Below, one piece after another: positions 1 to 7,786 of a stretch of 20,494 nucleotides of DNA. Within the stretch, counting starts at the first letter, position 1. Each line of letters starts with the position of its first letter. The notes under the pieces are model-generated. The model ran no database searches, had not been told where the DNA came from, and saw only the letters and a list, made by a program, of their open reading frames with translations. A program made the translations under genes and the position numbers. Source of the DNA: a virus; IMG/VR virus record IMGVR_UViG_3300037541_000509, positions 1 to 20,494 of that record. The stretch is one strand, 5' to 3'.

Positions 1-857
1 GTATTTCCAATTCTATAAGCAACTCTTATGATTGTTGATATAGAGCTTCCTGTGTTTATAGTTAACTCTATTGTGTTGTCTATATACGGATTAATATTTG
101 TTATTCCTGCTATATATTCATTATCATTTGGTAGAATCAAATCTGATATTGGTGACCACGCAGACTCTTCATTATCATCATATACATATTGGTATCTGAA
201 CTGAAATAGTTTGCCTAATAAATTATTGCTAGATTCATTAGTGTCTGTCACATATACTCCTGTAGGAGAGAATAAAGGAGGATGCTTAATCCAATCTAAA
301 TTGTTAAATGTAATCTCTGTATAACCCTCCGGGTCAGTTCCTCCGCTATCTGTATATAATAAGGCCTTCTCAATATTTATCTTTCGAGGAGGGTTAAAAT
401 ATGGCAAGCCAAATGGGTCTAATTCATAAGACTCAAAGTAATTATCAGTCCAATAAAGAAGTCCGTTAACTACAGCGGCATGATATATTTTGTAGTCTAA
501 TTGAAAATTAAGTATAGAGTCCTGTAAAATTAATTGGTAGGTATTATCTATTGTGTTGTACCTCCAAATAGAGTGGTTTCTAGATGTATTGTAAACAAAC
601 AATATTATATTCCCACCTGCCTTATACCCCTTTCCTTCTACGTCTTCACATGAACCAATAATCACATTATCACCTGCTGGCAAATTAAGATTTTCCAACA
701 ACTGATTTCCTGTTACAGATTGAACAGCCCCATCATTAGCCGTTCCAACACCGTAATTCCTACTATAAAATGCATTCCTATAGTCACCATCCGTAATGAA
801 ACGATCCTCATCATCAGTATTTAATCCACCTGTAAAGGTTATGTTTTGTGAATACAT
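1..857 (-). CDS. Large beta-rich virion/tail protein, partial (muzzle or stabilisation-type)
   Basis: This reading frame begins at the ATG at 857-855 and stays open to the left edge, giving 285 codons of the N-terminal part; the rest lies outside the window. It begins MYSQNITFTGGLNTD and is rich in beta-forming, Asn, Tyr and Asp residues, with no transmembrane segment. A segment near residues 125-165 (NGLLYWTDN, then NPPRKINIEKA) resembles the beta-propeller-like large tail-stub proteins of Bacteroidota podoviruses and crAss-like phages; that resemblance is from memory of the family, not a search. It starts 1 bp after the stop of the upstream ring-type gene, so it is co-transcribed with the tail-stub genes. 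Role inferred: distal part of the tail tube or muzzle. Virion protein is fairly sure; the exact role is not. Confidence 0.7.
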   Translation of the reverse strand, partial: MYSQNITFTGGLNTDDEDRFITDGDYRNAFYSRNYGVGTANDGAVQSVTGNQLLENLNLPAGDNVIIGSCEDVEGKGYKAGGNIILFVYNTSRNHSIWRYNTIDNTYQLILQDSILNFQLDYKIYHAAVVNGLLYWTDNYFESYELDPFGLPYFNPPRKINIEKALLYTDSGGTDPEGYTEITFNNLDWIKHPPLFSPTGVYVTDTNESSNNLLGKLFQFRYQYVYDDNEESAWSPISDLILPNDNEYIAGITNINPYIDNTIELTINTGSSISTIIRVAYRIGN

Positions 858-858
858 A

Positions 859-1602
859 TTATCTCAATTTTAATCCAGGTGCTGAGTAGTAAGCATCTAG
901 AAGTTCATCAATAGTATTTCCTGTTGCCATCGCTGCATCAGCCATAGACTCAGTATATATACGCTCTCTATCTTTTGCATTAACAGGATATTTTTGAGGC
1001 TCAAATTCAGATAGTTGCCAAATAATATAATTACGCATTGGCTCTATATAATAATGAGGCACAAGTGTTTGAGAGTTAACATCTGCTCCGGTACTTAAAT
1101 ACTCTAAAACAAGGTCTCTTCCCTCAATACCATTTGACAATTGAACAAATGTATTGGTCGGGTCAATTCTGTAGTATCCCTCATTAAAGCCTCCACCCAT
1201 TGCAAATAAAGCAGGGTAGTATGTTCCTCTCCAAGTATGGTCAATAAAAAACACTCCTTGGTTAGACACATTTGGGTTGGACATTTGGTCGAATCCGCAA
1301 GCCTCCATTGTTGTTGGAATGGACATATTTGGGTCTAAACCTAATGTAATTAATCTTCCACCTACGTTAAGTGCTATCTTTGAGTATCTCATAAAGTCAC
1401 TTGGTAGGGGGGCTTGTCTCAAACTATTTACCTGTAAGTGAGCAACCTTCATACATGGAAACGCTGTAGTACCTCTTACAACTTCTGTCATCCATTCAAT
1501 AGCAATTTGCTCTAAACGAGGTATTTCGGAAGTCTGTCCCTTAACCCTATTTAGAGCTGACTGAATAACATATTCTATATTTTTTACAGGTGTTCCTTCC
1601 AT
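859..1602 (-). CDS. Ring/head-tail connector-type protein (247 aa)
   Basis: A 247-aa soluble protein with a helical N-terminal third (residues 1-45) followed by mixed beta structure. Residues 67-74 read PSDFMRYS, nearly the same as PSDYLRYS in the 249-aa gene two positions upstream, and both occur after a helical N-terminus. This layout fits the short-tail adaptor or ring proteins that stack below the portal. It lies 6 bp after the preceding gene and 1 bp before the large tail protein, in a run of small virion genes typical of podovirus tail stubs. No enzymatic motif is visible. The structural role is inferred from position and the shared motif. Confidence 0.6.
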   Translation of the reverse strand: MEGTPVKNIEYVIQSALNRVKGQTSEIPRLEQIAIEWMTEVVRGTTAFPCMKVAHLQVNSLRQAPLPSDFMRYSKIALNVGGRLITLGLDPNMSIPTTMEACGFDQMSNPNVSNQGVFFIDHTWRGTYYPALFAMGGGFNEGYYRIDPTNTFVQLSNGIEGRDLVLEYLSTGADVNSQTLVPHYYIEPMRNYIIWQLSEFEPQKYPVNAKDRERIYTESMADAAMATGNTIDELLDAYYSAPGLKLR

Positions 1603-1608
1603 GTCTTA

Positions 1609-2190
1609 TTATCCTTTTGTAGGCGAATTATCGTCTAATGTATTATTAATTATTTCTTCCGGTCTTATATCTGTAGCACGAATTAACTCAATAACTCTTG
1701 TTAATATAGGTCCAATTGCCGATGGCATTACAACCTCATCATTCTCATCTGTATCAAGAAAAGAAGGTATTATATAAAAAGTAACCGTATCTGAATAAGG
1801 TTTGCAAGTCCAATTAACTTGCTTTCCTCTCGCAAAAAACTCTGGTCTTGCCATCTTCTTAATTGTGCTTAAGAAGATATTCTGATCTTCAGTTTGGCGA
1901 GCAAAATAGTTATTTGAGCAAGAGTCTGTAGCGTATTTAATAGACTTATTTCCTGCTATAGGAGATACAGGAAGTGTACTTGTATACTTACCATTACTGC
2001 AAGTCACAGCAACTTCATAAGCAGTAGCCATAGTTTGACCAAGTTCATTGTCTGCATTTGATGCCTCTTGATAGATAACATCAAGCATAGCAGCCACAGT
2101 GTTGTACTTATAACGACCTAAAATATCATTTGGTACATCACCACTAGCCAAACGCTCTTGTATCAATTCTATTAGCTCTCTCTTTGTCAT
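1609..2190 (-). CDS. Virion-associated protein between two ring-type genes (193 aa)
   Basis: A 193-aa protein with a helical N-terminus (about residues 1-50), a beta-rich middle holding three Cys (near 64, 90 and 127), and a helical C-terminus with IGPILTRVIELIRATDIRPEEIINN. Its ATG overlaps the stop of the upstream 249-aa gene in an ATGA arrangement, so translation is probably coupled. It lacks the PSDxxRYS motif of its two neighbours. I do not recognise the family. Its place between two ring-type genes suggests a tail-completion or connector role, by inference only. Confidence 0.5.
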   Translation of the reverse strand: MTKRELIELIQERLASGDVPNDILGRYKYNTVAAMLDVIYQEASNADNELGQTMATAYEVAVTCSNGKYTSTLPVSPIAGNKSIKYATDSCSNNYFARQTEDQNIFLSTIKKMARPEFFARGKQVNWTCKPYSDTVTFYIIPSFLDTDENDEVVMPSAIGPILTRVIELIRATDIRPEEIINNTLDDNSPTKG

Positions 2191-2936
2191 GGCATTAATC
2201 CTTTTTCAATTTCTAATACACTCAAAGAATTAAGGTCCTTCAAGTTTATCATAAAGTATTTAGTCAACTCATTTACCAAGTCGATATGAACATCATCGTA
2301 ATATTCAAATTCTACACTTATACTTGGGTCACCTGGAGTGAAGTTAGGATTACAAGTTAATGTAGCTGTATTCTGATGAGTTGCACCCGGAGGTAAGTAG
2401 TATGGCATCCCTGTTGCCGTTATGATGTCATAGTCATATATCGGAGTTAAAGGATACCTTACATATGTAAAATTAATCGCAGGAATACCTTGAGGTCGAA
2501 CTAATATCTTCTCATTTTGAATAGTACAAATAGGTCTTGCAAGGCTCGGTTTATATAGAGATGTTGATAGCCTGTACGCAAAGTCTTTATTTGTTAACAT
2601 TTCTATGTGACGATATTCTAACTCAGATCCGGCATCATTATTTAAAAAGTCATAACGGCTAGACCTAGAATATCTCAAGTAGTCACTTGGTATTACACCA
2701 TATCCATAACTATCAAGAGTTAGTGGAGTTGAATTGTTGTCTCCAAGTGTTACAATAAATTGCCTAATATTATCTGCTATCTCTTGGTCCTGTTCATATA
2801 ATTCAAGATAATCATTTATCTTTTGAATATTAACATAGTCAAGAGCCTCATTATATTTTTCAGGCGTAATAAGGTTACCATAGGCATCCTTACCTATCTT
2901 ATTATATACTTGATTTAATATTTCGTCTAGATTCAT
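2187..2936 (-). CDS. Ring/head-tail connector-type protein (249 aa)
   Basis: A 249-aa soluble protein: helical N-terminus (residues 1-65), then beta-rich segments. PSDYLRYS at residues 83-90 matches PSDFMRYS in the 247-aa gene downstream, which suggests related folds. It ends with a helix (LVNELTKYFMINLKDLNSLSVLEIEKGL). It follows the cysteine-rich beta-protein gene by 6 bp and overlaps the 193-aa gene by 4 bp. Likely part of the ring stack or adaptor that joins portal to tail in a short-tailed phage. The function is inferred from gene order and motif sharing, not from a recognised domain. Confidence 0.6.
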   Translation of the reverse strand: MNLDEILNQVYNKIGKDAYGNLITPEKYNEALDYVNIQKINDYLELYEQDQEIADNIRQFIVTLGDNNSTPLTLDSYGYGVIPSDYLRYSRSSRYDFLNNDAGSELEYRHIEMLTNKDFAYRLSTSLYKPSLARPICTIQNEKILVRPQGIPAINFTYVRYPLTPIYDYDIITATGMPYYLPPGATHQNTATLTCNPNFTPGDPSISVEFEYYDDVHIDLVNELTKYFMINLKDLNSLSVLEIEKGLMP

Positions 2937-2942
2937 AATCTA

Positions 2943-4151
2943 TTAATAGTATACTCTAATTTCTACTTGCACAGTTAAATTTGGGCCTGCTCCATCTGTA
3001 TAATATGCTCTAACATTATTAACATTATATCTTCCAAGAGCAACTAAACCGGAATAATCATCTGAAGGGACTGTGATTGAACACCAAGTCTTATCCACTA
3101 CAAATGTATTTGCCAAATTACCTTGGAATTCACCTGCTGCAATCCTTGTCCATACAATATCTCCAATACTATTTTCTAACACAGTTACTACCGGGTCAGA
3201 TGTTCCAGACTGCTCTAACAATGCTACATATGATTTATAACCTGTTTCACTAGTCGTGTTATTAATCCATTGAGGAACAATATCGGTGTCACAAGAAGAG
3301 CAATCGCTACAACCGCAACTACTGCCACAAGAACAACCGCCTTGCCCGACAAGGTTGACAATTTTCTGTGCGTATGCATCAGCAGCCTCTGTATTGCCGC
3401 AAGACCTTTCGATTTGGTATTGTGTATAATAAGCATTAGCAAGAGTTAATTCATTGGCATATCTTGGAGTTGAAGATCCGCAAGCAATATCAGCAGAGTA
3501 TGCAGAAGTAATTTTGTCTAAGCAAGAGTTTACACTACACAACTGAGCATTACAAGCAACATTGTGATTTAACACATCTTTCAACTCGTAAAATATAATC
3601 AAGCCATCGTCTTGAGTGTAAGAAAGATTTGTAGTAATAATACCTGTCCACATTCCTGTTGCCAATTGGTTTACAACTAATGTAGACGCAGTTGTTGTTA
3701 CTACAGGATTTGTTACAGGAGCTGGAACTAATCCATTTGGATAATACAACTCAATAGTTCTGTTAACAATGGTTTGGCTACCATAATCTGTAGAATCAAC
3801 AGCAGATATCTGTCCATTTGGAAAGTAATTGCAATCATTAGATACATTGAACACTAATGTTTTTTGAGTAGTACCTAAATATGTGAAAGTCTCCGTAGAA
3901 GGAGATGGCATACCTGATACAGTATCATATTCAAATGTGTACACACCCTGTACAATATTTCCAGATGTGTCTAATGGTAAATTATATTGAGAAGAGGTAG
4001 TTGAAGCTGTAATAAAAGCATTACCTGTTGTGCTTTTATTCAAAATCAAATTACCGGATGGATCATATACTTTAGCGTAAATGGTAGCCGATGGAGAAGT
4101 TGTACCATAATACTTCTTTGTGCTTGTATTGAAATTAAGAGATGTAGCCAT
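2943..4151 (-). CDS. Beta-rich virion protein with a Cys cluster (402 aa)
   Basis: A 402-aa Ser/Thr/Asn-rich protein. Residues 1-195 look like two beta-sandwich (Ig-like) units: strands such as SATIYAKVYDPSGNLI, and TIELYYPNG near 132-140. A helical segment (about 230-268) leads into a dense cysteine cluster, with Cys at 273, 275, 279, 281, 284 and 287. More Cys lie at 107, 200, 205, 210, 224, 251 and 357. A final beta domain spans about 292-402. No signal peptide is seen, so this is not a secreted host-type protein. It sits between the capsid-side and tail-side genes and is probably a head fibre, decoration or tail-associated protein. The Cys cluster could bind metal or form disulfides. It is preceded by a terminator and a possible promoter. 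Confidence 0.55.
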   Translation of the reverse strand: MATSLNFNTSTKKYYGTTSPSATIYAKVYDPSGNLILNKSTTGNAFITASTTSSQYNLPLDTSGNIVQGVYTFEYDTVSGMPSPSTETFTYLGTTQKTLVFNVSNDCNYFPNGQISAVDSTDYGSQTIVNRTIELYYPNGLVPAPVTNPVVTTTASTLVVNQLATGMWTGIITTNLSYTQDDGLIIFYELKDVLNHNVACNAQLCSVNSCLDKITSAYSADIACGSSTPRYANELTLANAYYTQYQIERSCGNTEAADAYAQKIVNLVGQGGCSCGSSCGCSDCSSCDTDIVPQWINNTTSETGYKSYVALLEQSGTSDPVVTVLENSIGDIVWTRIAAGEFQGNLANTFVVDKTWCSITVPSDDYSGLVALGRYNVNNVRAYYTDGAGPNLTVQVEIRVYY

Positions 4152-4169
4152 TTTTACTTAAATTATACA

Positions 4170-4177
4170 CAAAGATA
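4170..4177 (-). promoter_or_regulatory. Possible -7 promoter element for the 402-aa gene
   Basis: On the minus strand this reads TATCTTTG, an exact match to the Bacteroidota -7 consensus TAnnTTTG. It lies just past the terminator T-tract and about 19 bp before the ATG of the 402-aa gene. No TTTG is found at the expected -33 distance, so the call is weak. Confidence 0.3.
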
Positions 4178-4204
4178 AATAAAAAGGGGTACACTAGCAC
4201 CCCT
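4178..4204 (-). terminator. Rho-independent terminator after the 288-aa gene
   Basis: On the minus strand a 6-bp stem (AGGGGT pairing with ACCCCT, 4185-4190 with 4199-4204, 8-nt loop) is followed directly by TTTTTATTTA. It starts 24 bp downstream of the stop of the 288-aa gene and ends before the start of the 402-aa gene, so it separates head genes from tail genes. Confidence 0.75.
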
Positions 4205-4227
4205 CTTTAAAGATTATTTTATTACGT

Positions 4228-5094
4228 TTACGCTAAGGCTTTCTTCAATGTAGCAAAGAGTTTTTTCTCTTTAGAAACATAAGAAGCTAAGGCGTTTTTG
4301 TCCTCAAATGGAATATCAGCAACGATAGATTCCTTTCCATTATAGTCCATTATTGTCTGAGTTCCATCCTCATTCGCTCTTAAAATACCTAAAGCACTTG
4401 CTTGCTCCACAAGAGTTAGTGCCTCTGTGTTGTCTTGTATTTTAGCTACCCCATTAATAATCCAAGATTTGAATTGCTTGTTACCATCCATTGTAGAGTA
4501 GAATTTAGCCAAGACCATTTCTTTTGTATCGTCAGGACTAACCAAGATTTTATTTTCAGCAATTTGCTTTAATTTCTCTAGAGACATTTGAGCAAGAGCA
4601 ATTTTCGCATTAGATTCAGCAATGATGTCGCTTGTTTTAGCAGCAGCATCAGCTTGCTCAACTAAGAATTTATATGGTGACAATGAATTTCCTACTACAC
4701 CGTTAGAAAATAAGTTAGAGAAGTTATAGCAAAACCACAATAACTCTTTATCTTTTGCCGGATTAAATGAAAATGAATTGTCAATTACAATGTGTTTTTC
4801 GGGAAAATATGATGATCCATCACCTCTATATCTTGGAGGTTGATTTGAGTATCTAATCTCTCTTTGTTCACCTGTCTCGTCATCAATCCATTTACTTACT
4901 AACAATATAGAATGTAATGGTTTAGAAAAAACGTGAGGTGTTTTGGGATTGTTAGTCTCAATTTTTTTGATTACATTTTCATTGTAATTAACTCGAAGAG
5001 TTTTCCCTTTATTCATAAAATCAGGGAATGCAGCTGTTAATTGCCCTAAATCCTCTTCATCAAGAATGAATTTTTTATTGTCTGCAAATAGCAT
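4228..5094 (-). CDS. Unknown protein downstream of major capsid gene (288 aa)
   Basis: A 288-aa soluble protein of unknown family. Residues 1-145 are mixed alpha/beta with an aromatic stretch (ELLWFCYNFSNLFSNG). Residues about 145-185 form a long Ala-rich helix (EQADAAAKTSDIIAESNAKI), and the rest is helical with a Lys-rich end. It stands alone between a terminator after the capsid gene and a terminator of its own, so its dose can be set separately. Its place beside the capsid gene suggests a head-associated, capsid-auxiliary or internal protein. No catalytic motif is visible, and a head completion role is only inferred. Confidence 0.5.
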   Translation of the reverse strand: MLFADNKKFILDEEDLGQLTAAFPDFMNKGKTLRVNYNENVIKKIETNNPKTPHVFSKPLHSILLVSKWIDDETGEQREIRYSNQPPRYRGDGSSYFPEKHIVIDNSFSFNPAKDKELLWFCYNFSNLFSNGVVGNSLSPYKFLVEQADAAAKTSDIIAESNAKIALAQMSLEKLKQIAENKILVSPDDTKEMVLAKFYSTMDGNKQFKSWIINGVAKIQDNTEALTLVEQASALGILRANEDGTQTIMDYNGKESIVADIPFEDKNALASYVSKEKKLFATLKKALA

Positions 5095-5135
5095 AACTTT
5101 TAATTTTTATTTATTGTGTTTTGTGTTTGTTAAAG

Positions 5136-5162
5136 TTAAAATGAGGGAGGTTTTATCCTCCC
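5136..5162 (-). terminator. Terminator hairpin after the major capsid gene
   Basis: A 6-bp stem, GGGAGG (5145-5150) with CCTCCC (5157-5162), with a 6-nt loop. On the minus strand it is followed by TCATTTTAAC. On the plus strand the tail is also T-rich (CCATTTTTATC), so it may act in both directions. It lies 26 bp downstream of the capsid gene stop. Confidence 0.65.
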
Positions 5163-5188
5163 CCATTTTTATCATATTACCTTTCAGA

Positions 5189-6634
5189 TTAGGCAGTCAA
5201 ACGAGTGAACTGCTCTAAAGTGAAGAAGTCAAATCCAAGGTCAGATGACAAATAAAGTTTTGCCACATCATATGGACCAATCTTACGAGCAGAAGCACGA
5301 CCGTCATCGGTGATTTCCATGAAACGGCTATATCCATCCATTTCCTTGTAAACCAACTCGATACGATTACGCAATACTCCTTCAGCATCGGCAACCTTGT
5401 TCAATGGAATAACCCATCCACGCTGACGAAGACCAGAGCTAACATTAGCAGCAGTAGTCGCAGGGTCTTGCATGAAACGAGCATTCTTTAATGCAAAGTT
5501 GTAACCATCGATGTTCAAAGCCTGCCATGAGAATGTGCTGAACAAAGTTTGAGTCTGCTCCATGTTACCACCGAAGAATACGTCAGCGATAGCTTGAGTA
5601 GTAGCGTTAACCAAGTTAGCATTACCTAATTCATATGCAGAAGAACCTGAAGAAATTTCTTGGTTTAAGTCGCTGTAAAGCTCATTAGTTAACCAAGTCA
5701 AGAACAAGTTACTAGCATATCTACGGCTCATTACAGATGCAATAGTACGCAAGTCAGCAACACCAAAGTTACCAGCACCTCCGATTGAGTGAGTGTAACC
5801 ACGAGAAGTGATTTCAGCATCCAAACCTGAGAAAGTTTGTGGCATACCTGTGTTGGTAGTATTTTGACCAAATACCATAGATAAAGCAATTTGCTTAATC
5901 AAACGATATTCAGCTTCATCTTGTCCTTCGTAGAAGAAACCATTCATCTTCTTAGACTTACCATCTCCGTACTCAACTTCCATCCATTGAGGAGCGTTAG
6001 TTTTTTGAGTACCGGTTAATTCGTAAGTTTCTTTGAAGATTTGTGTTTTCCAAGTATACTTAGTCCAAAAAGACTGAGAAGATACCGGCTGTGCAGTTCC
6101 TTCATCCCATGCAGAACCTGTTACAACAAATACATCACCTGCTGTTGCAGCTGCGTTAGTTGTAGCGTCTAAAGGTTTGATAGTTACGTTAACACCAGAT
6201 ACACCTGTAACTAAATACAAAGGCAAAGTTGAAACACTAGTGTTCATCAAAATTTGACCTTCTTTAGCGTAAGTATAACCTGCAAATTGGTCAACGTATG
6301 GGAAAGATGGAGGTGTAGAAACAGATCCGGCAGTTGTGTCAGAAACAAAAGTCAAAGCAACACCTGCACCTGGAGCAGCTACAGTAGCGTTAACTACTAC
6401 AGGAGCGTCATAAAGACCTTTTTCCCAGTGCCATCCTGTTACGTTTTGAACACCACGCTTCATTCCTAATCCCATCAAAAGTTGGAAGTCAGAAAGACCG
6501 TTGTCACCGAATTTGTTTTTAAGAGTACGCAAGTAGTGAGGCACTAATAGACCTGAAGTGTAACTTGCATCGAATAAAGAAAGCAACGACCCATTTAAAC
6601 CACTGGGGGCTGCTACTGGAGATGAAAATGCCAT
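5189..6634 (-). CDS. Major capsid protein (HK97-fold type)
   Basis: A 481-aa protein that would form the icosahedral head shell. The length fits major capsid proteins of crAss-like and other Bacteroidota podoviruses. The N-terminus (about 1-80, with LVPHYLRTLKNKFGD and VTGWHWEKGLYDAP) leads into a beta-rich Ala/Val/Thr region (about 80-190) that may be an inserted surface domain. A mixed alpha/beta core follows, with a long helix near EGQDEAEYRLIKQIALSMVFG, and the C-terminal part is rich in polar beta strands. It lies directly after the probable scaffold gene and is followed by its own terminator. By eye its codons look more GC-rich than those of its neighbours, as expected of a highly expressed gene. 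The identity rests on order (terminase, portal, scaffold, capsid), length and composition. Confidence 0.8.
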   Translation of the reverse strand: MAFSSPVAAPSGLNGSLLSLFDASYTSGLLVPHYLRTLKNKFGDNGLSDFQLLMGLGMKRGVQNVTGWHWEKGLYDAPVVVNATVAAPGAGVALTFVSDTTAGSVSTPPSFPYVDQFAGYTYAKEGQILMNTSVSTLPLYLVTGVSGVNVTIKPLDATTNAAATAGDVFVVTGSAWDEGTAQPVSSQSFWTKYTWKTQIFKETYELTGTQKTNAPQWMEVEYGDGKSKKMNGFFYEGQDEAEYRLIKQIALSMVFGQNTTNTGMPQTFSGLDAEITSRGYTHSIGGAGNFGVADLRTIASVMSRRYASNLFLTWLTNELYSDLNQEISSGSSAYELGNANLVNATTQAIADVFFGGNMEQTQTLFSTFSWQALNIDGYNFALKNARFMQDPATTAANVSSGLRQRGWVIPLNKVADAEGVLRNRIELVYKEMDGYSRFMEITDDGRASARKIGPYDVAKLYLSSDLGFDFFTLEQFTRLTA

Positions 6635-6666
6635 TTTAGTACAATTTTAAATTTAACAATCACTTT

Positions 6667-7767
6667 TTAGTATTGTGACTCAAAGTAGCGTTGCAGTTGG
6701 GATTTCTCGCTTCCTGTGCTTGGCCTTTCAGTTTTCTTAACCTCCGATCCATTATGGAACTCCTTAGCTGTTTGCTCTCGGGCCTCCCCTTTAGCAGCAT
6801 TAATGAGTGCCTTATAAATGTTTTTTGCTTCAAGATTTTCCACCCGACTCCGAATGTAATTATTCATAAGCTCAACATTTTGGTCGTTAGGTAATGATGG
6901 ATTTGATTTAATTAGAGAGAGTAGTTCATTTTGCAGTTGATTTTTAGTTTGCTCAGACACCTGAGTTTTAATTTTCAAACCTTCAACTTCCAATTCATAC
7001 TCACTCATCTTTGTCAAATCGCCAACTACTGGCTTCCATTGATTCACAACCTTTTCAATGGTCTCTTTAGACTCATTGAATTTATTACGCAAAGATGATA
7101 AAATATCTCTGTTATCGCTAATATTTTTTAATTTTTCTTCTACAACAGCAACATTTTTTCCAATTTTCATCTTCATGATTTTTGGAGCATCTTCAAATGT
7201 TACATCTGCATATGTATTATTCTCATCGGCAATAGCATCGCATAAGTCTTCAAAGCTAATATCTTTTAATAAAGATGGGTCTTCTAGAACTTGTGCAAGT
7301 GCCATAGTTTGGATGGGGCTTTGCTTAATTTCCTCAGCAGTTTTACCCACAAACTTTTCGGCTACAGAGCGATCTTTAATTCCGGTATGCTTCATAAATG
7401 AATTAAGAGAGGCAAGTGTATCATCTACAAATGGACTCTCTAACTCCTTAAATAAAGTTTCTTGTTCATTTAAGAAAGGTTCGTACTCATCGTATTTTGA
7501 TGCCTTTTGATTTACTGACTCGTACTTACTCTTAATAGAATCTAATGATTCAAAATCTCCAAAAATGGCTTTTAAATCAGAAGCAGAAAAGGTAGTATCA
7601 TCTGATATTATCTGAGTTGAAGAATCTGTTGTCTGAGAATCAGAAGGTACTGCACCCTCTCCTACAGGTGTAACATTTGTTTCAGAATCTGTAGGTGTTG
7701 GTTGTGGACTAGATGGTGACTCCGCACCAATGTAGTCGAAGAAATTAATTGTGTTTTCGCTTTCCAT
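6667..7767 (-). CDS. Probable capsid scaffolding protein (366 aa)
   Basis: A 366-aa highly charged protein located between portal and major capsid genes, the usual place for a scaffold. Residues 1-60 are Ser/Thr/Pro-rich and likely disordered (SPSSPQPTPTDSETN). Residues about 60-130 are charged helices. Residues about 205-330 are predicted coiled coil (runs such as VVEEKLKNISDN and NQLQNELLSLIKSN). The C-terminal tip (SEKSQLQRYFESQY) is a short basic/aromatic tail of the kind scaffolds use to contact capsid protein. It has no enzymatic motif and no Cys. It ends 32 bp before the capsid gene. The role is inferred from position and composition; a scaffold-protease is unlikely because no protease triad is seen. 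Confidence 0.65.
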   Translation of the reverse strand: MESENTINFFDYIGAESPSSPQPTPTDSETNVTPVGEGAVPSDSQTTDSSTQIISDDTTFSASDLKAIFGDFESLDSIKSKYESVNQKASKYDEYEPFLNEQETLFKELESPFVDDTLASLNSFMKHTGIKDRSVAEKFVGKTAEEIKQSPIQTMALAQVLEDPSLLKDISFEDLCDAIADENNTYADVTFEDAPKIMKMKIGKNVAVVEEKLKNISDNRDILSSLRNKFNESKETIEKVVNQWKPVVGDLTKMSEYELEVEGLKIKTQVSEQTKNQLQNELLSLIKSNPSLPNDQNVELMNNYIRSRVENLEAKNIYKALINAAKGEAREQTAKEFHNGSEVKKTERPSTGSEKSQLQRYFESQY

Positions 7768-7786
7768 ATGTGTTTTTTATTTTGTG

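Noticed and set aside
7058-7510. A 150-aa plus-strand open frame opposite the scaffold gene
   Set aside because: It is antisense to a gene with good coding character, has a Ser/Phe-rich shadow composition and no start context.
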